Of a stretch of DNA of 64,000 nt, positions 17,524 to 25,816 are shown piece by piece; position 1 is the stretch's first letter, and the number at the start of each line of letters is the position of its first letter. This DNA is from Lachnospiraceae bacterium (GTDB lineage: Bacteria; Bacillota; Clostridia; Lachnospirales; Lachnospiraceae). Both the position numbers and the translations under genes were made by a program. Under the pieces are notes generated by a model. It did no database searches and was not told the DNA's origin. It was given only the letters and a program-made list of their open reading frames with translations. Location: the NCBI GenBank assembly GCA_028689655.1, contig JAQVCT010000002.1, positions 1 to 64,000 on the forward strand, read 5' to 3'.

Positions 17524-17892
17524 CTATTTCCAAATACTTTTCTTTCTGCTTCGGCTATACTTGTACTTCATAAAATCAAGAATTTCTTCCTGCTGCCTTG
17601 CCTCCAGATTTCTGAAGTAGTACAGTAGTTCACTTTCATTGTAACAACTGACCCTTTCACCATTTTGAAGCTGAATTCCCTCCGGCAGACTGATCTTCGC
17701 TAACGTCTCCAGTGGAACTTCGTACAGGTTAGCTAACTGCATGAGCGTCTCTGTCTTGGGAATGATACGTCCTGTTTCATAATGTGAATATGTTTGTCGT
17801 ATAATATTAAGCTGGGATGCTACATACGCCTGCGAGTATCCGTGATTATTCCTGAGCATTTTTAAACAATTACCAAGGTCATTATTTGCCAT
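17524..17892 (-). CDS. XRE-family helix-turn-helix regulator of the capsule locus
   Basis: DNA-binding protein of about 122 residues. The Cro/C1-type HTH covers about residues 6-60 (LKMLRNNHGYSQAYVASQLN, then SHYETGRIIPKTETL), followed by a short acidic helical tail ending in a basic stretch. ATG at 17892 has AAGGA eleven bases upstream; the in-frame GTG at 17901 is less likely. It is the first gene of the capsule transcript, partly overlapping the possible long start of cpsB, so it is the best candidate for a locus regulator. A palindrome in its upstream region could be its operator. Confidence 0.88.
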   Translation of the reverse strand: MANNDLGNCLKMLRNNHGYSQAYVASQLNIIRQTYSHYETGRIIPKTETLMQLANLYEVPLETLAKISLPEGIQLQNGERVSCYNESELLYYFRNLEARQQEEILDFMKYKYSRSRKKSIWK

Positions 17893-17997
17893 TGTACTCA
17901 CAGTCCTTCTCTTTTTTGTTATATCGCATAGTCATGACCGTACTATAAAATGATTCTAATTATTATATTTTTATTAAATATTCATTAATTCGGATAT

Positions 17998-18013
17998 ACG
18001 TATAATAATACGT
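17998..18013. promoter_or_regulatory. palindromic operator candidate between two XRE genes
   Basis: ACGTATAATAATACGT contains ACGTAT and its complement ATACGT around a four-base centre. It lies in the AT-rich gap between two divergent XRE genes, so one of them may bind here and control both directions. Position and symmetry are the only evidence. Confidence 0.45.
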
Positions 18014-18090
18014 TTTTACTGATTAGTAAAGTAAATTTTGTCATATTATGGTAATTTGTTGATATCTTTCATAGAAAAGGATGTGTTGCT

Positions 18091-18441
18091 ATGATTATTA
18101 GTGATCGTATATTTATGCTTCTAAAAGAGCGTAAAATATCCCAGGCAGAGTTTTCTGCTGCTACCGGAATCTCTCCTTCCGCCATCAGTGATTGGAAAAG
18201 AAAGGGTACGAATCCTTCCATTGACAGAATCATACCCATCTGTGAATTTCTAAATGTATCACCTGCCTATCTGCTGAACACCTCCGACACACCGCTTAAA
18301 AAATCCCTTTTGGATTATACCGATGAGGAAAATAACCTGATAGAGACATATCGTTTCCTAAATCATGACAATCAGAATCGCACGTTAGGATATATGGATG
18401 CATTGATGAAAATGCAAAAAACTGATACAGACAAAAAGTAA
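18091..18441 (+). CDS. XRE-family helix-turn-helix regulator
   Basis: A 116-residue DNA-binding protein. The HTH covers about residues 5-62 (FMLLKERKISQAEFSAATG, then AISDWKRKGTNPSIDRI), a pattern common in small phage-like or clostridial repressors. The C-terminal half is a polar helical segment with no known domain. AAAAGGATG lies upstream of the ATG. It is transcribed divergently from the capsule regulator and ends in a strong terminator, so it is its own unit. Target genes are unknown; capsule control is possible. Confidence 0.88.
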   Translation: MIISDRIFMLLKERKISQAEFSAATGISPSAISDWKRKGTNPSIDRIIPICEFLNVSPAYLLNTSDTPLKKSLLDYTDEENNLIETYRFLNHDNQNRTLGYMDALMKMQKTDTDKK

Positions 18442-18477
18442 AGCTGTTAGATGAATAATCTTACAGCTTTACTTTTA
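18433..18477 (+). terminator. rho-independent terminator after the XRE gene
   Basis: AAAAGTAAAGCTGT pairs with ACAGCTTTACTTTT, with an inner AGAT/ATCT pairing and a short T tail. The stem includes the stop codon of the XRE gene. Confidence 0.85.
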
Positions 18478-18549
18478 TCCTCAATTTTCCATATATAATA
18501 AGAATATTTCTCTTATGCTTGCAAAGAATATATGAATATCGTAAAATAA

Positions 18550-18629
18550 TATTGCGCATAATATGTTATTGATCAGTTTGTACATATGCGCATAATGTAT
18601 ATTAGTGTAATTACTACATATGCGTATAG
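18550..18629. repeat. three copies of a TATGCGCATA-like palindrome
   Basis: Short palindromic units near 18550-18565, 18581-18599 and 18615-18629 share CATATGCG or TGCGCATAAT cores and lie just upstream of the AAA_14 ATPase gene. Spacing of about 32 bases, near three helix turns, suggests operator sites for a dimeric repressor, possibly the adjacent XRE protein. They could also be a decayed repeat. Confidence 0.45.
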
Positions 18630-18643
18630 GGTTGGAGGTAAAT

Positions 18644-19999
18644 ATGATTTTAAAGCGTAAAATATATAATAAATTATTGAATTGGAAAAACGAAAACGGT
18701 GATAAAGCAATTTTGATCGAAGGTGCCAGACGAATTGGTAAATCGACAGTGTGTGAAGAATTTGGAAAAAATGAATATGAAACATATATTCTAATTGATT
18801 TTGCAAAGGAGTCCGATGAACTCAAGGGATACTTTAAGAATTACATGAATGATTTAGATACATTTTTTATGCTGATTTCTGCATATTATGGTATCAAATT
18901 GAAAGAGCGAAACACTCTGTTTATTTTTGATGAAGTGCAGATGTATCCACAAGCCAGATCTGCCATTAAATATTTAGTTGCAGATAAACGATATGATTAT
19001 ATAGAAACCGGATCACTAATCTCTATTAAAGAAAACGTAAAGGATATCGTTATTCCGTCCGAAGAAAGACATCTCAGAATGAATCCTCTTGACTTTGAAG
19101 AATTTGCATGGGCTCTTGGAGAAGATCAACTTCTAGAATATATCAAAAAATGCTTTAAAAAGAAGGAACCTCTTGAACGTGCGCTTCATAACAAAGCGAT
19201 GCTCTTATTTAACCAATATATACTGATAGGTGGTATGCCTAAAAGCGTGGTTCTATTTATAGAGAATCATAAGGATTTTGAAAAATCAGATTTAGAAAAA
19301 AGAGATATTTTAGCATTATATAGAAGTGATATTATGAAAATAAACGCAGGATATAAGAGCAAAGTCATCGCTATATTTGATCAGATTCCGGGACTTCTAT
19401 CACAGCATGAGAAACGGGTTATCTTCAAAGACATTAAAGAAGGTACACGTGCAGATCAATATGAGGAAACTTTTTTCTGGTTATCCGATTCCATGATATC
19501 CAATGAATGTTTTCTATGCAATGATCCCAATGTCGGTCTATCCATGAATGAGACCCGAACTTACGTAAAATGCTATATGGGTGATACCGGATTATTATTG
19601 AGTCATTCTTTTGATGAAAATGAATTACTCGAAGAAGGCGTATATAATCAGATATTGGGAGGAAAATTATCCTTAAATGAAGGTATGCTATATGAAAATA
19701 TGATTGCTCAGATTCTTGTAGCAAATGGCCATAAACTATATTTCTATACGCATTATAACAAGGAAAAGCATAGAAACGATATAGAAATAGATTTTTTGAT
19801 TTCTAATAACAGTAAATTAAAATATAAAATGTATCCTATTGAGGTCAAATCCGGGAAAACGTATCAAATTACATCACTGCAACGATTTAGAGAAAAATAT
19901 AAGGACAGGATAGGAGACTGTTATATCATACATCCAAGGAATTTACTGATAAGGGATGATATTATCTGCATTCCTCCATACATGGCAATATGTCTGTAA
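18644..19999 (+). CDS. AAA_14/DUF4143 family ATPase
   Basis: An N-terminal AAA domain has Walker A in EGARRIGKSTV (about residues 28-38) and Walker B in LFIFDEVQM (about 94-102). A C-terminal DUF4143 region ends in EIDFLISNN, then MYPIEVKSGK, a D...ExK arrangement of the PD-(D/E)XK nuclease fold. These proteins are very common in gut anaerobes; their role is not settled and links to toxin-antitoxin-like functions and mobile DNA have been suggested. GGAGG is six bases upstream of the ATG at 18644, so the longer frame is rejected. Length of 451 residues is normal. It is flanked by its own terminator and probably stands alone. Confidence 0.88.
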   Translation: MILKRKIYNKLLNWKNENGDKAILIEGARRIGKSTVCEEFGKNEYETYILIDFAKESDELKGYFKNYMNDLDTFFMLISAYYGIKLKERNTLFIFDEVQMYPQARSAIKYLVADKRYDYIETGSLISIKENVKDIVIPSEERHLRMNPLDFEEFAWALGEDQLLEYIKKCFKKKEPLERALHNKAMLLFNQYILIGGMPKSVVLFIENHKDFEKSDLEKRDILALYRSDIMKINAGYKSKVIAIFDQIPGLLSQHEKRVIFKDIKEGTRADQYEETFFWLSDSMISNECFLCNDPNVGLSMNETRTYVKCYMGDTGLLLSHSFDENELLEEGVYNQILGGKLSLNEGMLYENMIAQILVANGHKLYFYTHYNKEKHRNDIEIDFLISNNSKLKYKMYPIEVKSGKTYQITSLQRFREKYKDRIGDCYIIHPRNLLIRDDIICIPPYMAICL

Positions 20000-20005
20000 T
20001 CTTAG

Positions 20006-20048
20006 AAAGAGTCAAATACCACTATGAAATGCGATATTTGACTCTTTT
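20006..20048. terminator. bidirectional terminator
   Basis: AAAGAGTCAAATA and TATTTGACTCTTT form a perfect 13-bp stem with A and T flanks, so it can stop both the AAA_14 gene (plus) and the SPOCS gene (minus), which converge here. Confidence 0.88.
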
Positions 20049-20053
20049 ACAGC

Positions 20054-21637
20054 TTATTCCAGACAGCAGGTCTTTACGAGCAGAAGTTTGTCACCCCTTT
20101 TGATATGATCTGAAGTCAGTCCATTTGTTTCCTTGATCTGATCCACGGCAATATAATATTTCTTCCCGATCTGCCACAGGGAATCTCCGTCTTTTACCAC
20201 ATAGACCACGATACTGGGCAATTCTTTCATGAAGTTAATATCCAGCTCCCTGACCTGGACATCTGTGATAATCTCCTCCTCAATTGGTTGAAATACCACC
20301 GCGGAGGCGAGCACAGACACCTTTACATCCATACTTTCACTGTCCAGCATGGTAGTGTTGATCTCCGACACCTGGAGCTGTAATTTCCTCTCACAGGCAT
20401 CTGTCATGCCCGGCACATCCACATGATAGGTAAACGGAACATTTCCTTCTGTTGAGGCAAATGGATTCTCATCATCGTTTGTGACATACAGCATCTTCAC
20501 CAGGATATTGCCCTGAATCTCCAACCCGTTCTCCGTTACCTTTGTATCATCGATCTGGGCAATTCCCTCACTGTGGCAGATCTGCAGAATGCGTCCTGTT
20601 GATCCGTCTATTTTCACACGATCATTCAATGTGAACTTTCCATTATTTCTGATGAGCAGATTCTTATAATGTCCCTTTTTTGTCACTGCCATCACATCAT
20701 TTTGTATGCCATACACATCTGACACGATGTCCACATGCTCCTGCTCGTATAACTTGATCTGCAGTTCCAGCGGAAGTTCTATTCCTACCACCCGCTCTTC
20801 CCCGTCAAAGTCCGGGCGTACTTCCACGTCAATATGATTGATCCCGGCAGTCACTTCCGGTATAAAACGCTCCTCACATCCATGACAGTCGATCTCCCCA
20901 TGAATGGGAATCGTGGTCTCATACCAGCGAATGGGATGCTCCTCGCCCTCCCCTTCATATAGTAGGAACACGTGCATCTCTCCACTGATCAGTAATTTCT
21001 CGTCCATCGCCTTCACTTCCGAGATCACTACATCAATATTTTTCCACAAGATTTCAAATATGTTGGGGAGCTCGGAAGGCATCTGTACCTCTTCTTTTAT
21101 CCGGAGCACATCCTTTTTCTGAATGGAAAGCTCCGATAATTCCATGGTCTTTTTCCGATATTCCATAGGTATCTTAGCAGCTCCCATATCGTCGTTCACC
21201 AGATCTACGGAAGTCTCTTCATCCACCAGATCATCCACACAGACTGTAAATGATACCACCGACTGTACACTCAGCTTGCGGGAATTGATCAGACTGGTGC
21301 TGAGATCCTCCAGTGTAGCTTTCACCGTCACCGCGTTGCTGTTATGGAGATTTTCCATATAGATCTGTTCCTGAAATGGAATCGATCCATCCAGTACGTT
21401 GATCCTTCTGCCATCCTCGTCACTGCTGTACAATACCTGGAAATTCAGCTTTCCGTTAATATGCGCTCTGTCTTCCCCGGCTTTTATCTCATTCAGCTGT
21501 ACATTTCCCTGATTGAATATAATGGATTCCATATCAGGTCTATTGTCCGGTACATTCATGTCATCTTCCAGCGTGATCTGGGTCATGGCACTGCACGTAA
21601 TCTGATCCATATGTATGTTCTTCTTAATTAACTCCAT
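20054..21637 (-). CDS. SPOCS (DUF3794) domain protein with C-terminal LysM
   Basis: Probable spore-envelope protein. Three or so SPOCS/DUF3794 domains fill about residues 1-460 (for example DNRPDMESIIFNQGNVQL near the N-terminus, typical of clostridial members), and a LysM peptidoglycan-binding domain lies at about 478-522 (VKDGDSLWQIGKKY ... GDKLLLV). LysM would tether it to the cortex or germ-cell wall, much as SafA does in Bacillus coat assembly. There is no signal peptide, as expected for a protein made in the mother cell. GGAGG lies just before the ATG. It follows pyrD by 70 bases without a visible terminator. Confidence 0.92.
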   Translation of the reverse strand: MELIKKNIHMDQITCSAMTQITLEDDMNVPDNRPDMESIIFNQGNVQLNEIKAGEDRAHINGKLNFQVLYSSDEDGRRINVLDGSIPFQEQIYMENLHNSNAVTVKATLEDLSTSLINSRKLSVQSVVSFTVCVDDLVDEETSVDLVNDDMGAAKIPMEYRKKTMELSELSIQKKDVLRIKEEVQMPSELPNIFEILWKNIDVVISEVKAMDEKLLISGEMHVFLLYEGEGEEHPIRWYETTIPIHGEIDCHGCEERFIPEVTAGINHIDVEVRPDFDGEERVVGIELPLELQIKLYEQEHVDIVSDVYGIQNDVMAVTKKGHYKNLLIRNNGKFTLNDRVKIDGSTGRILQICHSEGIAQIDDTKVTENGLEIQGNILVKMLYVTNDDENPFASTEGNVPFTYHVDVPGMTDACERKLQLQVSEINTTMLDSESMDVKVSVLASAVVFQPIEEEIITDVQVRELDINFMKELPSIVVYVVKDGDSLWQIGKKYYIAVDQIKETNGLTSDHIKRGDKLLLVKTCCLE

Positions 21638-21716
21638 AAAATACCTCCGGTATACCTCTGATTTATTGTATTCCGTTGGTTCTTTGATTATTAATAAATT
21701 ATGGATAAATATGTAA

Positions 21717-22646
21717 CTATTTAACAGCTCCGATGAGTTCCCTGATATCAGAGATATTATATTTACTCATATACTGCTGGATTCCCTGTACCACTTCCTC
21801 TGTGACATAGGGATTGACAAAGTTCATGGCTCCCACAGACACGGCTGTGGCTCCGGCAAGGATAAATTCCAACGCATCCTCGGCATTTGCGATACCACCC
21901 ATTCCGATGATGGGGATCTTCACCGCATTAGCCACCTGATAGACCATGCGCACTGCAACAGGTTTGATGGCCGGGCCTGACAAACCGCCCGTCTTATTGG
22001 CTATGGCAAAAGTGCGTCGATTCACATCGATCTTCATTCCTGTGATGGTGTTGATGAGAGATACGCAGTCCGCACCTGCCGCCTCCGCTGCCTTTGCCAT
22101 CTCTGTAATATCTGTCACATTGGGGCTGAGTTTCATGATGACCGGCTGCTTTGCCTTCGCCTTGATCTCTTTTGTAATACGGAACAGAGCATCTGCTTTC
22201 TGACCGAAGGCGATGGCTCCTTCCTTCACATTGGGACAGGATACATTGATTTCCAGCATATCCACTGGCTGATCGCCCAGTCTTTCCACCACTTCCAGAT
22301 AATCTTCCACTGTTTTTCCACATACATTGACGATAATCTTCGTATCATATTTCTGTAAAAATGGAATATCTCTCTCTATGAAAACGTCAATTCCCGGATT
22401 TTGCAGTCCGATGGCATTGAGCATACCGCCATAAGTCTCTGCCACACGGGGTGTGGGATTTCCAGGCCACGGCACATTCGCTACACCCTTTGTGACTACA
22501 GCTCCCAGGTGATTCAAGTCCACGAATTCACTGTATTCCATTCCAGAGCCAAAGGTTCCCGATGCCGTCATCACAGGATTTTTGAAGGTCACGCCCGCGA
22601 TGGTCACTTCTGTATTCGTCCTTTTCGTATTGGTCTGTGCACTCAT
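21717..22646 (-). CDS. pyrD: dihydroorotate dehydrogenase B, catalytic subunit
   Basis: FMN enzyme that oxidises dihydroorotate to orotate in pyrimidine synthesis and passes electrons to PyrK and NAD. PVMTASGTFGSGMEY at the N-terminus, the active-site cysteine in INVSCPNVKEG (about residue 130), KLSPNVTDI and the C-terminal GMGGIANAEDALEFILAGA phosphate-binding region are all typical of class 1B. Length of 309 residues is normal. Its ATG overlaps the pyrK stop as TGATG, which ensures equal production of the two subunits. Confidence 0.97.
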   Translation of the reverse strand: MSAQTNTKRTNTEVTIAGVTFKNPVMTASGTFGSGMEYSEFVDLNHLGAVVTKGVANVPWPGNPTPRVAETYGGMLNAIGLQNPGIDVFIERDIPFLQKYDTKIIVNVCGKTVEDYLEVVERLGDQPVDMLEINVSCPNVKEGAIAFGQKADALFRITKEIKAKAKQPVIMKLSPNVTDITEMAKAAEAAGADCVSLINTITGMKIDVNRRTFAIANKTGGLSGPAIKPVAVRMVYQVANAVKIPIIGMGGIANAEDALEFILAGATAVSVGAMNFVNPYVTEEVVQGIQQYMSKYNISDIRELIGAVK

Positions 22647-23422
22647 CAGATGTCTACCTCCTTTGCCTCAAATACCGGTCCGTCCGTACAGATTCTGGCA
22701 TTGTTCACATGGGAATGATGGTCTTTTTCCCTGGTCTTACAGACGCATCCCAGACAGGCACCCACACCACATGCCATGCGTTCCTCCAGTGAGATGTAGG
22801 CAGGAATCTTTTTCTCTTCCGCATATTTTTTGATGGCCCGGAGCATTGGCATGGGTCCGCATGCAAATATGACATCCGCGTCAAGTGCATTTTCACGAAT
22901 GGCGTCCATGACATTCCCTTTGGTGCCAACACTTCCGTCCTCCGTTGCCACATAGACCGTTCCATATTCTTCCAGATCGGATTTCAGGAATAAATTCTTG
23001 TCACGATATCCCACGACGATCTGCTTCTCTGCCTCTAATTCTTTTGCAAGCTGTAACATGGGCGGGATTCCGATTCCTCCACCCATGAGAAATACTTTCT
23101 TTCCTTTTCCTGCCTCCAGCGGAAAGCCATTTCCCAGCGTTCCCAGGATCTGGATATGCTGATCTGCATGGTACTTGGAAAATTCCTCCGTTCCCTTACC
23201 GGCTATGCGGTAGACGATGCGAAGACGCTCATTCTCCCGATCCGCCTCGCAGATACTGATGGGTCTCGGTAACAGCATACTGGCATTGTGGGGATAGACA
23301 CTGATGAACTGCCCCGGCTTCGCCTGAAGTGCCAGATCCGTATCGATCCACATGTCATAGATATCTGTTGTTAATTCTGTCTGTTCATGAACTATCGCAT
23401 TTACTTTTTTCTTCTGTGCCAT
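22646..23422 (-). CDS. pyrK: dihydroorotate dehydrogenase B, electron transfer subunit
   Basis: FAD and [2Fe-2S] subunit that takes electrons from PyrD to NAD. The ferredoxin-reductase fold shows the FAD motif LLPRPISICEAD and NAD-binding LMGGGIGIPPMLQLAKEL. The iron-sulphur cysteines are seen in ACGVGACLGCVCKT and in NARICTDGPVF. The ATG at 23422 has AGGAACC immediately upstream; the longer frame starting at 23458 is less likely. Length of 258 residues is normal. Read after pyrC and overlapping pyrD. Confidence 0.96.
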   Translation of the reverse strand: MAQKKKVNAIVHEQTELTTDIYDMWIDTDLALQAKPGQFISVYPHNASMLLPRPISICEADRENERLRIVYRIAGKGTEEFSKYHADQHIQILGTLGNGFPLEAGKGKKVFLMGGGIGIPPMLQLAKELEAEKQIVVGYRDKNLFLKSDLEEYGTVYVATEDGSVGTKGNVMDAIRENALDADVIFACGPMPMLRAIKKYAEEKKIPAYISLEERMACGVGACLGCVCKTREKDHHSHVNNARICTDGPVFEAKEVDI

Positions 23423-23591
23423 AGGTTCCTGCCTTTCTGTTCTTTTATGTTCTTTCATTCGCTGATTTTTTTATTCCACGTAATATAATACTTTTCCTTT
23501 TTTGGTTATCTTTTTTCACGCATATTCTGATTCAGTGTTGGATGGATTCCCGTAAGCTTTCCATTTTACATCAACATCTTTTCCATCCATG

Positions 23592-24869
23592 CTACCGATT
23601 GTCGAATACGATCTCGCCGTCGCAGATGGTGTAGATGATTTTTCCCTGCAATTTCTGTCCTGCAAATGGAGAGTTGGCGGATTTCGACTGGAAGCTCTTC
23701 ACTTCCCAGGTTTCCCTGTCTGCGAAGATCACCATGTCAGCGGGGCCGCCTACTCGCAGTTCCCCTGCATTCAGGTGGTATAATTTCGCCGGATTGTAAC
23801 TCATCTTTTCTATTAGTTTACATAATGTAAGTTTCCCGGTCTGTACCAGATTGGTGATTCCCAGAGATAATGAGGTCTCCAGCCCAATAATGCCACTGGG
23901 TGCCTCCGTGATGGATTTCTTTTTCTCTTCCATACTATGGGGTGCATGGTCTGTGGCGATGAGATCGATAGTTCCATCCGCAAGTCCCTCTATAATTGCC
24001 TGTCGGTCTTCCTCCGTGCGAAGGGGGGGATTCATCTTTGCCAGAGTTCCATACCGGATCGCTGCCTCCTCCGTCAGTGAGAAATGATGTGGCGTGGCTT
24101 CCGCGTGGATATGTGTACTCTTTTTCCTGGCTTCCCGCACCAGCTCTACCGCTTCTTTGCTGCTGATATGCTGGATGTTGATATCCGCCCCCGTCTCAAT
24201 TGCCAGTTCCAGATCTCTTCGTACCATGTCGATCTCCGCTTCTCTTGGAGATCCCTTGATTCCAAAATGCTCCGCTGCTTTCCCTGCATTGATGCCGTTA
24301 TTGGTGATAAAAGCGGGATTTTCCTCATGGAAGCTCAACGGCACGCCCAGCTCCGCCGCCTGCTTCATGGCAAGTCTCACGATGGATTCCTCCATAATGG
24401 GAACCCCATCATCGGTGAACCCCACGGCACCTTTATGAAATAATGTCTTCATATCATTCAACGCAGTGCCCTTCATGCCCTGGGTCACGGTGGCGCAGGT
24501 ATACACATGAATCTCCGTCTCCGCCCCCTTTTCCAGCACATATGCCAGTGTTTCCAGATTGTCTACCACAGGCTTCGTATTTGCCATAAGCACCACCGAA
24601 GTGAATCCTCCTGCCGCTGCCGCTCTGGCTCCCGTCTGAATATCTTCCTTATAAGTAAATCCCGGATCTCTGAAATGCACATGCACATCCACCAGTCCCG
24701 GAGCTACCATCAGTCCATCCGCATGAACGATCTTCTCCGGTTTCTCCGTCATATTGTCCAGAAGGTTTTCTCCCATCTGTACGATCTTGTTCTTTTCTAT
24801 TAAAATATCCATTTTTTGCTGCGTGTTGCTCTTTGGGTCAATAACTGTTCCATTCTTAATTAATTTCAT
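23592..24869 (-). CDS. pyrC: dihydroorotase
   Basis: Zinc enzyme that closes carbamoyl aspartate to dihydroorotate. Class I dihydroorotase: the metal-binding DVHVHFRDPGFTYKEDI (about residues 61-77), a central HISSKEAVELVR and IATDHAPHS with the catalytic aspartate (about 310). Length of 425 residues is typical. It is the first gene of the pyrC-pyrK-pyrD run, with a 170-base gap to pyrK. No PyrR site was recognised in its leader, which holds palindromic repeats instead. Confidence 0.97.
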   Translation of the reverse strand: MKLIKNGTVIDPKSNTQQKMDILIEKNKIVQMGENLLDNMTEKPEKIVHADGLMVAPGLVDVHVHFRDPGFTYKEDIQTGARAAAAGGFTSVVLMANTKPVVDNLETLAYVLEKGAETEIHVYTCATVTQGMKGTALNDMKTLFHKGAVGFTDDGVPIMEESIVRLAMKQAAELGVPLSFHEENPAFITNNGINAGKAAEHFGIKGSPREAEIDMVRRDLELAIETGADINIQHISSKEAVELVREARKKSTHIHAEATPHHFSLTEEAAIRYGTLAKMNPPLRTEEDRQAIIEGLADGTIDLIATDHAPHSMEEKKKSITEAPSGIIGLETSLSLGITNLVQTGKLTLCKLIEKMSYNPAKLYHLNAGELRVGGPADMVIFADRETWEVKSFQSKSANSPFAGQKLQGKIIYTICDGEIVFDNR

Positions 24870-24906
24870 AAGGACTCCTTATCCGATGCATATACCGAGC
24901 GCTGCG

Positions 24907-25072
24907 TGACACAGATTACTTTATAATCCGGTCATATTTAATCTTAACCCCAGCAGAGACTCGAAAATCTTTGATTTTCATACCATCCACTTGACGCTGC
25001 TTCATTGCGTATATTAACGTCATGCTCCTTGAGCATTCCTGACACAGATTACTTTGTAATCTGGTCATATTA
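24907..25072. repeat. intergenic palindromic repeats between pyrC and the PrcB-like lipoprotein
   Basis: Two copies of a hairpin containing CAGATTACTTTGTAATCTG-like arms lie at 24907-24939 and 25040-25072. The second, with the bases from 25014, is an inverse copy of the 56-bp unit arrayed at 25605-25798. Between them, 24951-25007 holds a degenerate copy of another family (GCAGAGACTCG ... GACGCTGCTT). Together they fill the gap upstream of pyrC; no gene is seen. Confidence 0.75.
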
Positions 25073-25083
25073 TATCTTTTTCA

Positions 25084-25512
25084 TTACTCAAACACAACTG
25101 CCTTTTCCTGATATTCGGTCTTAATTACGATATATGGATAGGACTTCCCACTGTTCTTTGCCTCCTCTGTGGTGGGTCCCGTCAAAATCGTGTCCACATA
25201 GATGGCATTGTCCGCCTCATACAGCTCCTTCACGCCGATACTGTAACCGCCCGTCTTCTGCTCCCCGTAACCCACACAGATATAGATATAGCCCCGATCT
25301 GCAAAAGTTACCTTAAAAGGCTCCATCTTCCGCTCCTCCAGCTTGCTCTTTAGTTCCTCCGGCACCTCCTTGTCAGCCACCACCGTATATTCCAGTTCTT
25401 TCCCCTTATCCTCCGGCTCCGCTGTCTTCCCACATCCCACACACATCATGCCGATTCCCAGCAACAGTACTACATTAAAAATCATTTTTCTTCCTATTTT
25501 AATTCGATTCAC
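25084..25512 (-). CDS. lipoprotein with PrcB-like C-terminal domain
   Basis: A lipobox in MMCVGCGK (Cys at about residue 27) marks a membrane-attached lipoprotein of 142 residues. The C-terminal half (about 70-140) has GYGEQKTGGYSIGVKELYE followed by a paired-strand pattern, matching the domain of PrcB, a partner of the spirochaete protease complex PrcA/PrcP. No such protease is encoded nearby, so the function here is unknown; binding of a secreted protein is one possibility. The gene is flanked by inverted copies of the same 56-bp repeat family, which suggests a small cassette that may have moved. Confidence 0.72.
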   Translation of the reverse strand: MNRIKIGRKMIFNVVLLLGIGMMCVGCGKTAEPEDKGKELEYTVVADKEVPEELKSKLEERKMEPFKVTFADRGYIYICVGYGEQKTGGYSIGVKELYEADNAIYVDTILTGPTTEEAKNSGKSYPYIVIKTEYQEKAVVFE

Positions 25513-25604
25513 TTACATTTCCCATTCATCATTCTCTTTCTATCAATTTATTATCACAAGTCTCGCATTATTCCTGTATTTCCCTGCGGGATAAAGTATG
25601 GTAT

Positions 25605-25798
25605 ACTATGACCAGATTACAAAGTAATCTGCGTCAGGAATGCTTGAAAAGCATGACGTTACTATGACCAGATTACAAAGTAATCTGCGTCAGGAATGCT
25701 TGAAAAGCATGACGTTACTATGACCAGATTACGAAGTAATCTGCGTCAGGAATGCTCGTAGAGCATGACGTTACTATGACACAGATTGCGAAGTAATT
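25605..25798. repeat. tandem array of a 56-bp palindromic unit (three full, one partial copy)
   Basis: Full units at 25605-25660, 25661-25716 and 25717-25772, then a truncated fourth to 25798. Units 1 and 2 are identical; unit 3 differs in a few bases. Each unit has two hairpins, CAGATTAC/GTAATCTG and ATGCTT/AAGCAT. There are no unique spacers, so this is not a CRISPR array. An inverse copy lies at 25014-25072 and a half copy at 51031-51072. Confidence 0.9.
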
Positions 25799-25816
25799 GT
25801 ATTTTTGGGGAAAGGT

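Noticed and set aside
25605-25798. Tandem repeats resembling a CRISPR array
   Set aside because: Units follow one another without unique spacers, each is internally palindromic, and no cas gene is in the window.
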